A stretch of DNA of 64,000 nt from DATBLE01 sp963837265 (GTDB taxonomy: Bacteria > Actinomycetota > Thermoleophilia > Gaiellales > Gaiellaceae). Both the position numbers and the translations under genes were made by a program. This document shows, in pieces, positions 16,200 to 25,437 of the stretch (within the stretch, counting starts at the first letter, position 1; each line of letters starts with the position of its first letter). The stretch is taken from contig CAWIMQ010000002.1 of assembly GCA_963837265.1 (NCBI GenBank), positions 248,001-312,000 of the forward strand, in the 5' to 3' direction. The notes under the pieces were generated by a model. That model made no database searches, was not told the DNA's origin, and was given only the letters and a program-made list of their open reading frames with translations.

Positions 16200-19118
16200 C
16201 TACGTGTGACCGTCGGCCGTCCGGGTACGCCCGATCAGCTGAGCGACCTCGCCACGAGAAGAGACGTCGAGCTTTTGGAAGATGTTCCGCATGTGGGCCT
16301 CGACGGTCTTCAGACTCAGAAAGAGCTCCTCCGCGATCTCGCGGTTGGTCCGGCGATCGCGAACGAGCCCGGCGACCTCGAGCTCGCGCCCGGTCAGCAA
16401 CTCCACGCCGAAACCTCCGGGCGTGCCACGCGGCGTCCGGCGATGGACCGCGTGTCCGAGGTTGCGAAGCTGCGCCTCGGCCTGGTCGCGATACCGCAGC
16501 GCTCCCAGGGCGTCGAATTCGTCGGCGGCTCGAACGAGTTGAGCGATCGCCTCGCTGGCTCGGCCGGCAGCGGCGAGCGCGCGGCCGGCGAGGGCTCCGG
16601 ACGTGGCTGCATGGACGCGCGCGCCGATCTCCTCCGACTGCGCAACGGCGGACAAAGCAAGGTCGGCGGCGTCGTCCGGTCTGCCCTCGGCCAGCGCGAC
16701 TGCGGCGCCGGCGCGGTCGGCCATCAGCCCGGAGAGCTGCAATCCCTGCTCGTCGGCTTGCTCCCGGACCTTCACCGCTGCCGCCCGTGCCTTGTCGAGC
16801 TGGCCCAACTCGAGCGAGCAGCGGGTCAGTAGCTCGAAGTAGGTCGCCCGCCAGCTGCCGGCGAGGAGCGGGATGTCCTCGCCGCCGACGCTTTCCAGCA
16901 ACAGCTCGACCGCTCGCTCGGGCCGGCCCGCCTCACAGAATGCCTGGGCGTGGATGGCACCTGCGAAGGCCGTGATCACGCCGTTGTCGACCTGCTGCGC
17001 CAGCTCGACGCTCTCCGCGCCCAGCTCGAGTGCGGTTTCCAGGTCGCCAGCCATCACCGCCGACAGCGCGCGGTTGAACAAGGCGAGTGACAGCCCCTGC
17101 GCGTTGTCGACGAGACGCGCGCCTTCGATCGCCTCGTCGAGCACCTCTGCCGAGCGCTTCAGCTCGCCCGTCATCCAGAGAGAGCAGCCCAGGATCGGGA
17201 TCAGGATCGGCACGAGCTGGGTCCGCCCCGTCGAGCGGGCGAGGGACAGACCGCGCTCGCCGTGAAGACACGTCAGGGCGTGGAGATCCAGATAGAGCTC
17301 GGCGGTGGCCAGATTGCTGAGTGCATCAAGCCGGGAGATGAGCTCTTCGTCGTCGAGGGAGTCGACGAGGGCGGCCGCACGGCGATGCAGCTCGCGGGCG
17401 AGGTCGACCCGACCTGCGAACGTCGCGCCCATGGTGTACGCGGCGAGCGCAGCAGCCGCAAGCGTGTCGTCCCCGACCGCCTCTGCGGCCTCGACGGCGA
17501 GGCGCCCCCATTCGAGCATCCCCGGATGGTCGGCGAGGAAGAGGCTGTTGGCTGAGAGTGCGATCAGCAGCCACACCCGTGCGGGCGAGTCCGGATCCGC
17601 AAGCTCGTCGTAAGCGCGCTGCAGGCGCCTCCGTGCCTCGTTGTGGCGACCGAGCAGCTGCTCGATCTCCGCCGTACCGACGACCAGGCCCACTCTGCGC
17701 TCCACGTTCTCAGGGGGAGTCGAGGCAACGCACTCGTCGAGCGCGTCATGGGCCTCGGAGAAACGACCCATCGCCGCCTCCGCCTCGGCCAGCGACATGA
17801 GCAGGCCGACCCGCTCCTCCGCGGGCGCATTCGCGGGCAGGAGGCGAAGGGCGGCTGCGAACCAGGAGGCCGCGCTCGCCGGGGCCTGCCTGGACGCCTC
17901 CTCTCCCGCTCGCCGCAGTGTCTCGATCGCGAAGACGTCACCGTGGCGCGCGGACTGCTCCACGTGACCCGCCAGCACGGCGGCAGGCGCCGCCCTCTCC
18001 GCCAGAGCGTCGACGGCACGTCGGTGACAAGACATGCGCACGCTCGGCGAGCACGAACCGTAGACCGCACGCCGCACGAGGGGGTGCCGGAACTGGAAGG
18101 TCCGAGGGACGTCCGTTCCCCGAACGAGATCCTTCGACACGAGCTCGTCGAGTCGCTCCCACACTTCGTTCCCCGGCGCGTCCAGGGTTGCGGCCGCCAG
18201 ATCGAGGTCGAACGGGTCACCGACGACGGCGGCCGCCTCGGCCAGCGTCCGGGCGTCGGGGGACAGCTCTTCGAGCTCTGCCGCGATTGCCCGCGCGACG
18301 GTCGGCGGAACTCCCAGCCCACCGTCCGACGCCCGGTCGGCCTCATCGGCGCCGGCGCGTGCGAGCTGCAGCGCGAAGAACGGGTTTCCCCCGCTTTCGT
18401 GGTGAAGCCGCTCGACGTCGAGACCCTCGATGTCGCCCACGAGCTGCCCGACGCCCTCCTTCGTGAGCGGGCCGAGCTCGACCGTGTGGACGATGCTCGA
18501 GCGCTGGATGTCGGCGATCGCCTTGATGACGGCAGGGTCGCCCAGACCGGTCCGGAGAGCCAACGCGATCATGACCGAGGCCTGGGGCGGCCGACGAAGG
18601 AGGTAGGAGACCAGCTCGAGTGAGGCACCGTCTGCCCACTGCAGATCGTCGAGGATCAACACCAGAGCCGACCGAGCGGCGAGGCGTTCGACCAACTCGC
18701 GAACCGCCTGGTAGACGCGGAAGCGCTCCAGTGCCGAGACGGGATACTCGACCGCTTCGCCCAGCTCGCGCAACGACGGGAAGACGGCAGCGAGCTCGCC
18801 CAGCCGATCCATCGCCAGGCGATCGAGCGCCCGCGTGTCGAGCGATCTCAGGTACGCGTCCAGAGCGTGGACGAGCACCCCGAACGGAAGCTCCCGCTCG
18901 AACTCGGCAGCCCTACCTTCGAGCGTCAGGCAGCCACGACCCACCGCGATCTCTGCCAACTCCTCGAGCAGCCTCGTCTTGCCGATCCCCGCCTCGCCCG
19001 AGACGAGCACGGACCCGGGATTGCCGTCGCAGGCGGCATCGAGCACGCTCGCGACGAGCTCGAGCTCGTCCTCTCGGCCGAGGAGCAGAGCACCGGTCGG
19101 AGTCATGACCGGCACCAC
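16200..19118 (-). CDS. Large LuxR-family regulator with AAA/NACHT-like ATPase (LAL type)
   Basis: About 972 aa. N-terminal ATPase: GREDELELV, Walker A GEAGIGKT (about 41-48) and Walker B ALVLILDDLQWADG. A long alpha-helical, TPR-like middle follows, and a C-terminal LuxR HTH (LTGRELEVAGLVRDRRTNRE ... SLKTVEAHMRNIFQKLDV). This is the MalT/LAL class that activates transcription on ligand and ATP binding. Start options are GTG 19118, GTG 19115 and ATG 19106; the last overlaps the stop of a tiny upstream ORF as ATGA. No neighbouring operon betrays the regulon. Confidence 0.95.
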   Translation of the reverse strand: MVPVMTPTGALLLGREDELELVASVLDAACDGNPGSVLVSGEAGIGKTRLLEELAEIAVGRGCLTLEGRAAEFERELPFGVLVHALDAYLRSLDTRALDRLAMDRLGELAAVFPSLRELGEAVEYPVSALERFRVYQAVRELVERLAARSALVLILDDLQWADGASLELVSYLLRRPPQASVMIALALRTGLGDPAVIKAIADIQRSSIVHTVELGPLTKEGVGQLVGDIEGLDVERLHHESGGNPFFALQLARAGADEADRASDGGLGVPPTVARAIAAELEELSPDARTLAEAAAVVGDPFDLDLAAATLDAPGNEVWERLDELVSKDLVRGTDVPRTFQFRHPLVRRAVYGSCSPSVRMSCHRRAVDALAERAAPAAVLAGHVEQSARHGDVFAIETLRRAGEEASRQAPASAASWFAAALRLLPANAPAEERVGLLMSLAEAEAAMGRFSEAHDALDECVASTPPENVERRVGLVVGTAEIEQLLGRHNEARRRLQRAYDELADPDSPARVWLLIALSANSLFLADHPGMLEWGRLAVEAAEAVGDDTLAAAALAAYTMGATFAGRVDLARELHRRAAALVDSLDDEELISRLDALSNLATAELYLDLHALTCLHGERGLSLARSTGRTQLVPILIPILGCSLWMTGELKRSAEVLDEAIEGARLVDNAQGLSLALFNRALSAVMAGDLETALELGAESVELAQQVDNGVITAFAGAIHAQAFCEAGRPERAVELLLESVGGEDIPLLAGSWRATYFELLTRCSLELGQLDKARAAAVKVREQADEQGLQLSGLMADRAGAAVALAEGRPDDAADLALSAVAQSEEIGARVHAATSGALAGRALAAAGRASEAIAQLVRAADEFDALGALRYRDQAEAQLRNLGHAVHRRTPRGTPGGFGVELLTGRELEVAGLVRDRRTNREIAEELFLSLKTVEAHMRNIFQKLDVSSRGEVAQLIGRTRTADGHT

Positions 19119-19192
19119 GACGTGAGCACGACGGTGCTCGCGATCTCCGCGCCGACCGCAAACGCGATCCCGACGATTGCCGCCGACCTCAT
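19103..19192 (-). other. Possible 29-codon ORF overlapping the LuxR-type start
   Basis: ATG 19192 opens a frame encoding a single hydrophobic segment (AAIVGIAFAVGAEIASTVVL) ending in TGA at 19105-19103, which overlaps ATG 19106 of the regulator as ATGA. No Shine-Dalgarno sequence is seen before it. It could be a leader peptide or chance. Confidence 0.25.
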
Positions 19193-19405
19193 GGCGCGAC
19201 GCGTGCGCGGATCCGGGACGGCGGCTGTGAGACTGGCGGCGATCGCTTTCGCTCCGATCCGACCCCGGTGAGCGCTACCGCCGCGACTGCCGGCGGCCGG
19301 CGGGTGATCCTCCGAGCGCCGCGCGCGGAGTGCCTGCCGCACACAACCCTACGCAGCCGGCGGCAGAAAAGCCACCTCCACCGGACTTCGTCGGGCCGCG
19401 ACGGC

Positions 19406-20065
19406 TCAGAACGCCGTTGCCGCGTCCAGCCGCGTGAACGCGCGCCGCGCGTGCCAGATGCCCCAGCCGACCAGCGCGACCACGAGCGGCGTGCTGGTGA
19501 CGACCGAGACGACGGCGAAGCCCACGACGCCCGACGCGACCAGGGCCCAGAGGCGCAGGGCGCCGCGCGCGAGGCAGTAGACGCCCCAGACGATCGACTG
19601 CATCCCGAACTCGCGCCGGTACGGCTCGCTGGCGCGGAACCAGGGCGGAAACGGGTACCAGGCGTTGGCGAAGACGCCGATCAGCGGCCGGCGGACCGCG
19701 CTCGAAGCGAGGTACGCGAGACCCCAGAGGGCGTTCAGGACGACCGGCTGTGCGAGGTAGACGGTCGTGTTCTGCGACACGATCCCGACCAGCGCCTGGA
19801 CGACGACGAAGGCCGCGCCGACCGCGATCAGCGCCACCTCCCGCCCGCGCCGCAGCGACCAGGCCGCGAGCGCGAGGGACAGGGCGGCCGAGGCGCCGAC
19901 ACCGGCCGCGAGCCCCTCGGCCCTCCACAGGGCGTAGAAGACGAGCACCGGCAGCACCGCCTCGCCGCCGAACTGCGGCAGGCCGCGCCCGAGCATCGAC
20001 TTCCAGGTCGGCTCGGGCAGGTCCTCTAGGCGGCCCGGCGCAGACGGTGCTCCTGCCTCTCGCAC
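19406..20065 (-). CDS. Multi-pass membrane protein (VC0807/DUF3159-like)
   Basis: About 219 aa from GTG 20065, overlapping the end of padR by about 40 bp; internal ATG 19996 is an alternative. Five or six hydrophobic segments alternate with short polar loops (AVLPVLVFYALWRAEGLA, LIAVGAAFVVVQALVGIV, VVLNALWGLAYLAS, YCLARGALRLWALV). The sequence recalls VC0807/DUF3159 membrane proteins of unknown function. Overlap with padR implies it is the regulated partner gene. Confidence 0.82.
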   Translation of the reverse strand: MREAGAPSAPGRLEDLPEPTWKSMLGRGLPQFGGEAVLPVLVFYALWRAEGLAAGVGASAALSLALAAWSLRRGREVALIAVGAAFVVVQALVGIVSQNTTVYLAQPVVLNALWGLAYLASSAVRRPLIGVFANAWYPFPPWFRASEPYRREFGMQSIVWGVYCLARGALRLWALVASGVVGFAVVSVVTSTPLVVALVGWGIWHARRAFTRLDAATAF

Positions 20066-20550
20066 CACTCGATCCCCCATTCGCAGTAGTCGAGCGCCCA
20101 GCGGTAGACGAGGTCGACGAACGGCGGATCCGGCCCGGTCCCGTCGTCGAGCGCACGCAGATAGGCGAGCATGTGCCGGTATCCCTCGCGCCGCGCGGTC
20201 AGGAGACCGAGCGCATGCTCGCGGGGCAGCGTGTCCGCGAAGAAGAGGCGCAGCAACGACTCGTCGCGCAGCTCGATCCGAGTCTCGGTTCCGTGCAGCC
20301 AGTCGCCGAGCCGGCGCCGCCCCTCCGCCGTGATCGTGTACACGCGCCGCGAGCGGGCGCCGCGAGATCCGTCGCGGCCGTCGATCCAGCCGGCCGCTTC
20401 CAGCCGCTTCAGCTCGGGGTAGATCTGCCCGTAGCTCGCCGCCCAGAAGTGGCGGATCGTCCGGTCGACGACCCGCTTGATGTCGTATCCGCTCCGCGCC
20501 TGGATGGCGAGCAACCCGAGCACCGCCCACGTGACCGCCGTCGGCTCCAT
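20026..20550 (-). CDS. PadR-family transcriptional repressor
   Basis: 174 aa. N-terminal winged helix AVLGLLAIQARSGYDIKRVV and ASYGQIYPELKRLEAAGWI, beta-wing RRVYTITAEGRRRLGDWL, then an alpha-helical C-terminal dimerisation domain as in PadR-s2/Vinculin-like members. The start ATG 20550 lies inside a perfect palindrome, the likely autoregulatory operator. Ligand unknown; PadR proteins typically respond to phenolics or drugs and control a membrane protein next door, which fits this pair. Confidence 0.95.
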   Translation of the reverse strand: MEPTAVTWAVLGLLAIQARSGYDIKRVVDRTIRHFWAASYGQIYPELKRLEAAGWIDGRDGSRGARSRRVYTITAEGRRRLGDWLHGTETRIELRDESLLRLFFADTLPREHALGLLTARREGYRHMLAYLRALDDGTGPDPPFVDLVYRWALDYCEWGIEWCERQEHRLRRAA

Positions 20551-20567
20551 ATATCGGAACGATATAT
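20549..20567. promoter_or_regulatory. Putative PadR operator
   Basis: ATATATCG (20549-20556), spacer GAA, CGATATAT (20560-20567): a perfect 8-bp inverted repeat, strikingly A/T-rich in this GC-rich DNA, overlapping the padR start codon. PadR operators are commonly AT-rich inverted repeats of this kind. Confidence 0.75.
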
Positions 20568-20632
20568 CTGCGAGAGATATCCGTCAAGCACACGAGAGCC
20601 GGCGCCGGCCGGAGCACGCGCCGTCCTGCGAC

Positions 20633-20665
20633 GACACCCGCCGCCCGTCTCGGGCGGCGGGTGTC
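20633..20665 (-). terminator. Long perfect hairpin after the phosphatase-like gene
   Basis: Arms 20633-20647 and 20651-20665 are perfectly complementary (15 bp) with a TCT loop. It lies 27 nt past the stop of the leftward gene at 20692-23067. No T-run, but very stable. Confidence 0.65.
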
Positions 20666-20691
20666 AAGCTCGGTAGGCCCGAGGCGTCAGG

Positions 20692-23067
20692 TCACATCTG
20701 GGCGAGCTTCTCGGCCCGGCGCAGGAGCTCCCGCACGTGCGCCAGGCTGCTCTGGACCGCGCCGTGGTTCGGCTTCTTGCCTGCTGCCGCGTCCGAGAGC
20801 AGCTTCTTGATCTTGGCGGCCACGTCGTCACGCTGGCCGGCCAGGCCCTTGAGGATCGCCTGCTCGGCGACGTAGGCGTGGTCGTTCGAGCCGGTGCCCG
20901 ACGCCAGCGCCTTCGTCTCCGCGATCAGCGTGTCGGTGGCGAACCGCCCGACGCTGGAGTTGATCTGGGCGTAGCCGGCGGCGAGCTCCTGCGTGTCCCT
21001 CAGCGGCGCCGGAACCGACGAGAGCGCCTGGGTGATCACGTGGCCGTCGGACTGGTAGTCGTCGTGCAGGCCGGTGAGGTACAGGAGCGTCGGCCTGAGG
21101 TCGGTCTCCTCGACCCACGTCCCGACCGTGCTGGCCTGCGGGACCGTGTTCTGCGAGTTGGGATCGTGCGGCTGGTTCCCTGCCCCCGGCTGGGGCCCGT
21201 CGACACCCCTGACCGCAACGCCCGGCCCGGCCATGCCGGCCCACGTGATGTCGATGTTCGGGCTGTAGTAGCCGTGGTTCCAGGCATACCGGCCGGTGAT
21301 CGTGACGTTCGGCCCGAACGTCGCGAAGTAGTAGTCGGGCCTGGGGAAGATCGTGTAGGTGGGCGTGCGCAGCGGGTCGGCGGTCTGCATGTGCAGGACG
21401 CGCTGCTCCAGCGCGCCGGCCTGGTAGTTGACGATCTTCTCGCCGGCGACTCCCGTGTACGGGTCGTCCACGGCCATCGCGGCCGTGTCCCGCTGGAGCT
21501 GGCGGACGGCCGGGTCGGAAGCGGAGGGCCGGCCGTGCACGTACACCGCGGCGCCCTGAGGCTCGATGTCGAAGGCGGTGCCGGCGCTGGCCGTCGTCGA
21601 GAGGAGGCCGTTGATGTTGGCCTGCAGCTCGCCGATCTGCCCGACCGCGTAGTTGCACGCGACGTTGACGCCGTCGCAGCCGGCGGGCGTCGGCTCGATC
21701 GCCCGGCCCACGTTCGCGCCGTCGAGCTGGTCGTTCTCCTCGGCACCGATCACGAACTCGGTGTTCGCGGGGGTGATGCCGTCGGACGCCAGCCGGGCGA
21801 AGAACTTGGCGAACGCCGCGTCGTACGCGGCCGCGTTGCTCACGTAGCAGCTGTCGCCCGGGCCGAGCGCATACCCGATGCCCGTCGCGCTCGCCGTCGT
21901 GCAGCCGCTCGAGCCGGGCTTGCGCTCGTGCAGGTCGGAGATGTAGCCGTACGTCACCGGGATGCCGCTCTCCTGCATGTCGGCGAGGTAGGCGAGGGTC
22001 TGCGTCGCCGTCGGGTTGAATCCGGGGAAGCCCGGCGCGCCGCTGAACGACTCCACGATCGCGTTGCCGTCGAGGTCGGTGAGGTTGCCGGCGGCGTCGG
22101 TGACCGGGTAGCCGTTGTGGGAGAGGGAGGGCGTGCCCGCGCCGAGCTGCGGCCCGAGGTACCTGGCGCCGAAGAGCGCCTGGTAGCCCGTGTAGCCGCC
22201 GGGCTCGGTCGGCAGCGAGTCGACGACGGCGGTCGGCGACGGGGTGGTCTGGCCGTACTTCACCGCCTTGGCGTCGGCGCAGAGGGTGTCTTCCTGCGCG
22301 CAGTGCAAGGCGACGCCGACGTAGTCGGCGGTCTCGACGTCCTTGAACGAGTCCGGGTCCGCGTCGTACTGGGCGACCTCGGGCGACCCGGCGCCGAAAA
22401 TCGACGGCAGGTCGAGCTTGGTGTTCTCCAGGACCATGTTGGCGGTGGAGAAGTCGCCGACCGAGCAGCCGGCGCGCGTGAAGGGGACCCAGGGCGCGGG
22501 TGTCTGCCGCCCCGTGTTGCCGGGCGTGGCCGGCACCTTCTCCGAGTAGACCATCGTCGGCGTGTCGTCGTGGCCGGCCGTCGGCGGGTTTGCCGTGTCG
22601 TAGACCGGGCTGGTCCAGTACGCGAACGAGCCGGCCGGGTCGGTGCTGCCGTCGGGGTTGTACGTCTTGTACGAGTTCGTCACGGGCTGGCCGTGCCGGT
22701 CGCCGTAGAGCCCCGTGTACATCGTCAGGCTGTCGTCGGCCGTGTGGGCGATCAGCGGCGTGTGCGAGTTGGAGAACAGGACGCCGTTGGACTTCAGGAA
22801 GTCGAGCAGGTGAGGCATCTGCTCGAGGTCGGACGGGACGTTCGGGTTGTCGCGGGAGAAGTGGACGTTGTCGAAGACGATGTTGATCACGTGCGAGACA
22901 CCGTTGCCGAGAGCACACGACGTGGTGGTCGTGGCCGCGCCTGACTGCGCCGACACCGGGTTGGCAACCGCCGGGCCCGACATGACCACGGCTGCCGCGA
23001 ACCCGGCGGCGACCGCGAGCACGAGACCCGAGCGAACCACGACATTGCGACGACGAACGACGTTCAT
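20692..23067 (-). CDS. Secreted alkaline-phosphatase-superfamily protein
   Basis: 791 aa; start ATG 23067 behind GAGGAGGGG. Signal peptide: SGLVLAVAAGFAAAVVMSG, cut near AVANPVSA. Early metal/nucleophile region: HVINIVFDNVHFSRD and HTADDSLTMYTGLYGDRHG, which fits the nucleophile Ser/Thr site of the alkaline phosphatase/sulfatase/phosphodiesterase fold. Late metal-binding region: FGPNVTITGRYAWNHGYYSP. The C-terminal 80 residues are a Lys-rich helical tail. Probably exported and acting on phosphate or sulphate esters in the envelope or medium; substrate unproven. The gene stands alone with its own terminator. Confidence 0.82.
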   Translation of the reverse strand: MNVVRRRNVVVRSGLVLAVAAGFAAAVVMSGPAVANPVSAQSGAATTTTSCALGNGVSHVINIVFDNVHFSRDNPNVPSDLEQMPHLLDFLKSNGVLFSNSHTPLIAHTADDSLTMYTGLYGDRHGQPVTNSYKTYNPDGSTDPAGSFAYWTSPVYDTANPPTAGHDDTPTMVYSEKVPATPGNTGRQTPAPWVPFTRAGCSVGDFSTANMVLENTKLDLPSIFGAGSPEVAQYDADPDSFKDVETADYVGVALHCAQEDTLCADAKAVKYGQTTPSPTAVVDSLPTEPGGYTGYQALFGARYLGPQLGAGTPSLSHNGYPVTDAAGNLTDLDGNAIVESFSGAPGFPGFNPTATQTLAYLADMQESGIPVTYGYISDLHERKPGSSGCTTASATGIGYALGPGDSCYVSNAAAYDAAFAKFFARLASDGITPANTEFVIGAEENDQLDGANVGRAIEPTPAGCDGVNVACNYAVGQIGELQANINGLLSTTASAGTAFDIEPQGAAVYVHGRPSASDPAVRQLQRDTAAMAVDDPYTGVAGEKIVNYQAGALEQRVLHMQTADPLRTPTYTIFPRPDYYFATFGPNVTITGRYAWNHGYYSPNIDITWAGMAGPGVAVRGVDGPQPGAGNQPHDPNSQNTVPQASTVGTWVEETDLRPTLLYLTGLHDDYQSDGHVITQALSSVPAPLRDTQELAAGYAQINSSVGRFATDTLIAETKALASGTGSNDHAYVAEQAILKGLAGQRDDVAAKIKKLLSDAAAGKKPNHGAVQSSLAHVRELLRRAEKLAQM

Positions 23068-23371
23068 GCCCCCCTCCTCACGTTGTTCGGCCTGCGTGAC
23101 GCCGCGAATATAGTCGACGGCAGCGGCGCGCGGGCCGGTCGCGGTGTGGCTCTGGTGAGAAAGCGGTGTGCGTCCGGGGAACGCCGGCGCACCCGCCGCC
23201 GGGACGTGCGAGGCGGCGCCCGTGGCGGCCGTCGAGTCGAAGGCCCGCACGGCCACCCGCCTGACGCCGGGACTATAGTTGGTGCCGGCGGTGCTCGGGA
23301 CGGTCGCCAGTTGCGCCTGCGGACCGGGCCCGAGCGATGGGCGCTGCCTGCTCGTCCGAACGAGGGGTGCG
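23068..23371. promoter_or_regulatory. Divergent intergenic region, no gene seen
   Basis: About 300 bp between the secreted phosphatase-like gene (leftward) and the Tm-1-like operon (rightward). I see the two Shine-Dalgarno sequences (GAGGAGGGG on the minus strand, GAGGGG on the plus strand) but no convincing ORF, palindrome or RNA structure. Both promoters should lie here. Confidence 0.5.
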
Positions 23372-24595
23372 ATGACGACCGTAGTCCTGCTGGGCACGCT
23401 CGACACGAAGGGCGACGAGTACGAATACCTGCGCGGGCAGCTGCGTGCGCACGGCGTCGAGGTGCTGCTCGTCGACGCCGGAAGCGGCGGCCCGCCGCTC
23501 GTCGAGCCGGATGTCACGGCGGCGGAGGTGGCCGCAGCAGCGGGCGCGGAGCTCGCCGCCCTGACCGACCGCGGCGAGGCGGTGGAGACGATGGCCCGCG
23601 GCGCGGAGGCGGTCGTGCGCAGGCTCCACGAGGAGGGGCGGGTGCAGGGGATCCTCGCGCTCGGCGGATCGGGCGGGACCTCGATCGCGACGCAGGCGAT
23701 GCGTGCTCTTCCCGTCGGCACGCCGAAGCTGATGGTCTCGACGATGGCTTCCGGGGACACGCGGCCCTACGTCGGCGCCGTCGACGTGACGATGACCTAC
23801 TCGGTCGTCGACATCTCCGGGATCAACGCGATCTCGGAGCGAATCCTGGCCAACGCGGCCGCCGCGATCGCCGCGATGGCGCGGGTCGAGGTCGCCGAGC
23901 GCGGCGCGGCACGGCCGCTCGTCGGCGCGACGATGTTCGGAGTCACCACCCCCTGCGTCACCCGCGCGCGCGAGCGGCTCGGAGAGCTCGGCTACGAGGT
24001 GCTCGTCTTTCACGCGACCGGCACCGGTGGACAGTCGATGGAGGCGCTCGTCCGCGGTGGCTTCCTCGTCGCGGTCCTCGACATCACCACCACGGAGCTC
24101 GCGGACGAGCTCGTCGGCGGAGTCCTCTCGGCGGGCCCGCACCGGCTCGAGGCGGCCGGCGAGCTGGGGCTGCCGCAGGTGGTCTCGCTGGGCGCGCTCG
24201 ACATGGTCAACTTCGGCCCGAAGGACACCGTGCCGGACCGGTTCGCCGGCCGGAACCTCTACGAGCACAACCCCACGGTGACGCTCATGAGGACCACGCC
24301 GGACGAGTGCAGGGAGCTCGGGCGCACGATCGGCCGCAAGCTCTCGGCCGCCCGCGGCCCGGTCGCGCTGTTCGTGCCCCTCCGCGGCGTCTCGATGATC
24401 GCGGTCGAGGGCGGGCCGTTCCACGACGCCGCCGCGGACGAGGCGCTTCGCGAAGGGCTGCACGCGACCCTGTCCGACGCAGTCGAGGTGCACGAGCTCG
24501 ACCTGGACATCAACGATCCGGCCTTCGCGCAGGCGATGGCGGACCGGCTGCACGAGCTCGTGCAGCCGCGTGGAGAGGGGAAGGAGACGAGATGA
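23372..24595 (+). CDS. Tm-1-like ATP-binding domain protein (UPF0261)
   Basis: 407 aa from ATG 23372. Characteristic stretches are VVLLGTLDTKGDEYEYLR, GILALGGSGGTSIATQAM, VSTMASGDTRPYVGAVDVTM and MRTTPDECRELGRTI. The family is the bacterial counterpart of the N-terminal half of tomato Tm-1. It is coupled by ATGA to the PEP-hydrolase-like gene, which corresponds to the C-terminal half. The bacterial metabolic role is not established. Confidence 0.93.
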   Translation: MTTVVLLGTLDTKGDEYEYLRGQLRAHGVEVLLVDAGSGGPPLVEPDVTAAEVAAAAGAELAALTDRGEAVETMARGAEAVVRRLHEEGRVQGILALGGSGGTSIATQAMRALPVGTPKLMVSTMASGDTRPYVGAVDVTMTYSVVDISGINAISERILANAAAAIAAMARVEVAERGAARPLVGATMFGVTTPCVTRARERLGELGYEVLVFHATGTGGQSMEALVRGGFLVAVLDITTTELADELVGGVLSAGPHRLEAAGELGLPQVVSLGALDMVNFGPKDTVPDRFAGRNLYEHNPTVTLMRTTPDECRELGRTIGRKLSAARGPVALFVPLRGVSMIAVEGGPFHDAAADEALREGLHATLSDAVEVHELDLDINDPAFAQAMADRLHELVQPRGEGKETR

Positions 24596-25437
24596 CCCGC
24601 AAGCAGGCGCTCGCGCGCCTCCAGGAGCAGGTCGACGCCGGCAGGCCGATCATCGGCGCCGGCGCGGGCACGGGCCTTTCGGCCAAGTGCGCCGAGGCCG
24701 GAGGCTGCGACCTGATCATCATCTACAACTCGGGCCGCTACCGGATGGCCGGCCGAGGCTCGCTCGCCGGGTTGCTCCCGTACGGCGACGCGAACGCGAT
24801 CGTCGTCGAGATGGCCGGCGAGGTGCTGCCGATCGTGCGAGAGACGCCCGTGCTCGCCGGCGTCTGCGGGACCGACCCCTTCCGGCTGATGCCGGTCTTC
24901 CTGAACCAGCTGAAGGAGCTCGGCTTCTCCGGCGTGCAGAACTTCCCGACCGTCGGTCTGATCGACGGCACCTTCCGGCAGAACCTCGAGGAGACGGGAA
25001 TGGGCTACGCGCTCGAGGTCGAGATGATCCGCCACGCGCGGGAGCTCGACCTGCTCACGTGCCCGTACGTGTTCACGCCCGACGACGCGCGCGCGATGGC
25101 CGAGGCAGGCGCGGACGTGATCGTCCCCCACATGGGCCTGACCACCGGCGGAGCGATCGGGGCCGACACGGCGAAGACGCTCGACGAGAGCGTCGAGCTC
25201 GTGCAGGCGATGCACGACGCGGCCGCCGAGGTGAGCCCCGAGATCATCTGCCTCTGCCACGGCGGCCCGATCGCCGAGCCCGCCGATGCCGAGTACGTGC
25301 TCGCGCGGACGGAAGGGGTGGTCGGGTTCTTCGGCGCGTCCTCGATGGAGCGGCTGCCGACCGAAGTGGCGATGACCGACAACATGCGCCGCTTCAAGGC
25401 GATCTCGTTCGGCGTCGAGGCGGAGGTGGGGTCGTGA
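24592..25437 (+). CDS. PEP-hydrolase-like TIM-barrel protein
   Basis: 281 aa. IIGAGAGTGLSAKCAEAGGC, LAGVCGTDPFRLM, GVQNFPTVGLIDGTFR, VIVPHMGLTTGG and ICLCHGGPIAEPADAEYV match the phosphoenolpyruvate hydrolase-like family, a TIM barrel related to isocitrate lyase/PEP mutase. The start overlaps the Tm-1-like stop (ATGA) and its stop overlaps the cupin start (GTGA), giving one tightly coupled operon. Actual hydrolysis of phosphoenolpyruvate is uncertain for the family. Confidence 0.92.
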   Translation: MTRKQALARLQEQVDAGRPIIGAGAGTGLSAKCAEAGGCDLIIIYNSGRYRMAGRGSLAGLLPYGDANAIVVEMAGEVLPIVRETPVLAGVCGTDPFRLMPVFLNQLKELGFSGVQNFPTVGLIDGTFRQNLEETGMGYALEVEMIRHARELDLLTCPYVFTPDDARAMAEAGADVIVPHMGLTTGGAIGADTAKTLDESVELVQAMHDAAAEVSPEIICLCHGGPIAEPADAEYVLARTEGVVGFFGASSMERLPTEVAMTDNMRRFKAISFGVEAEVGS

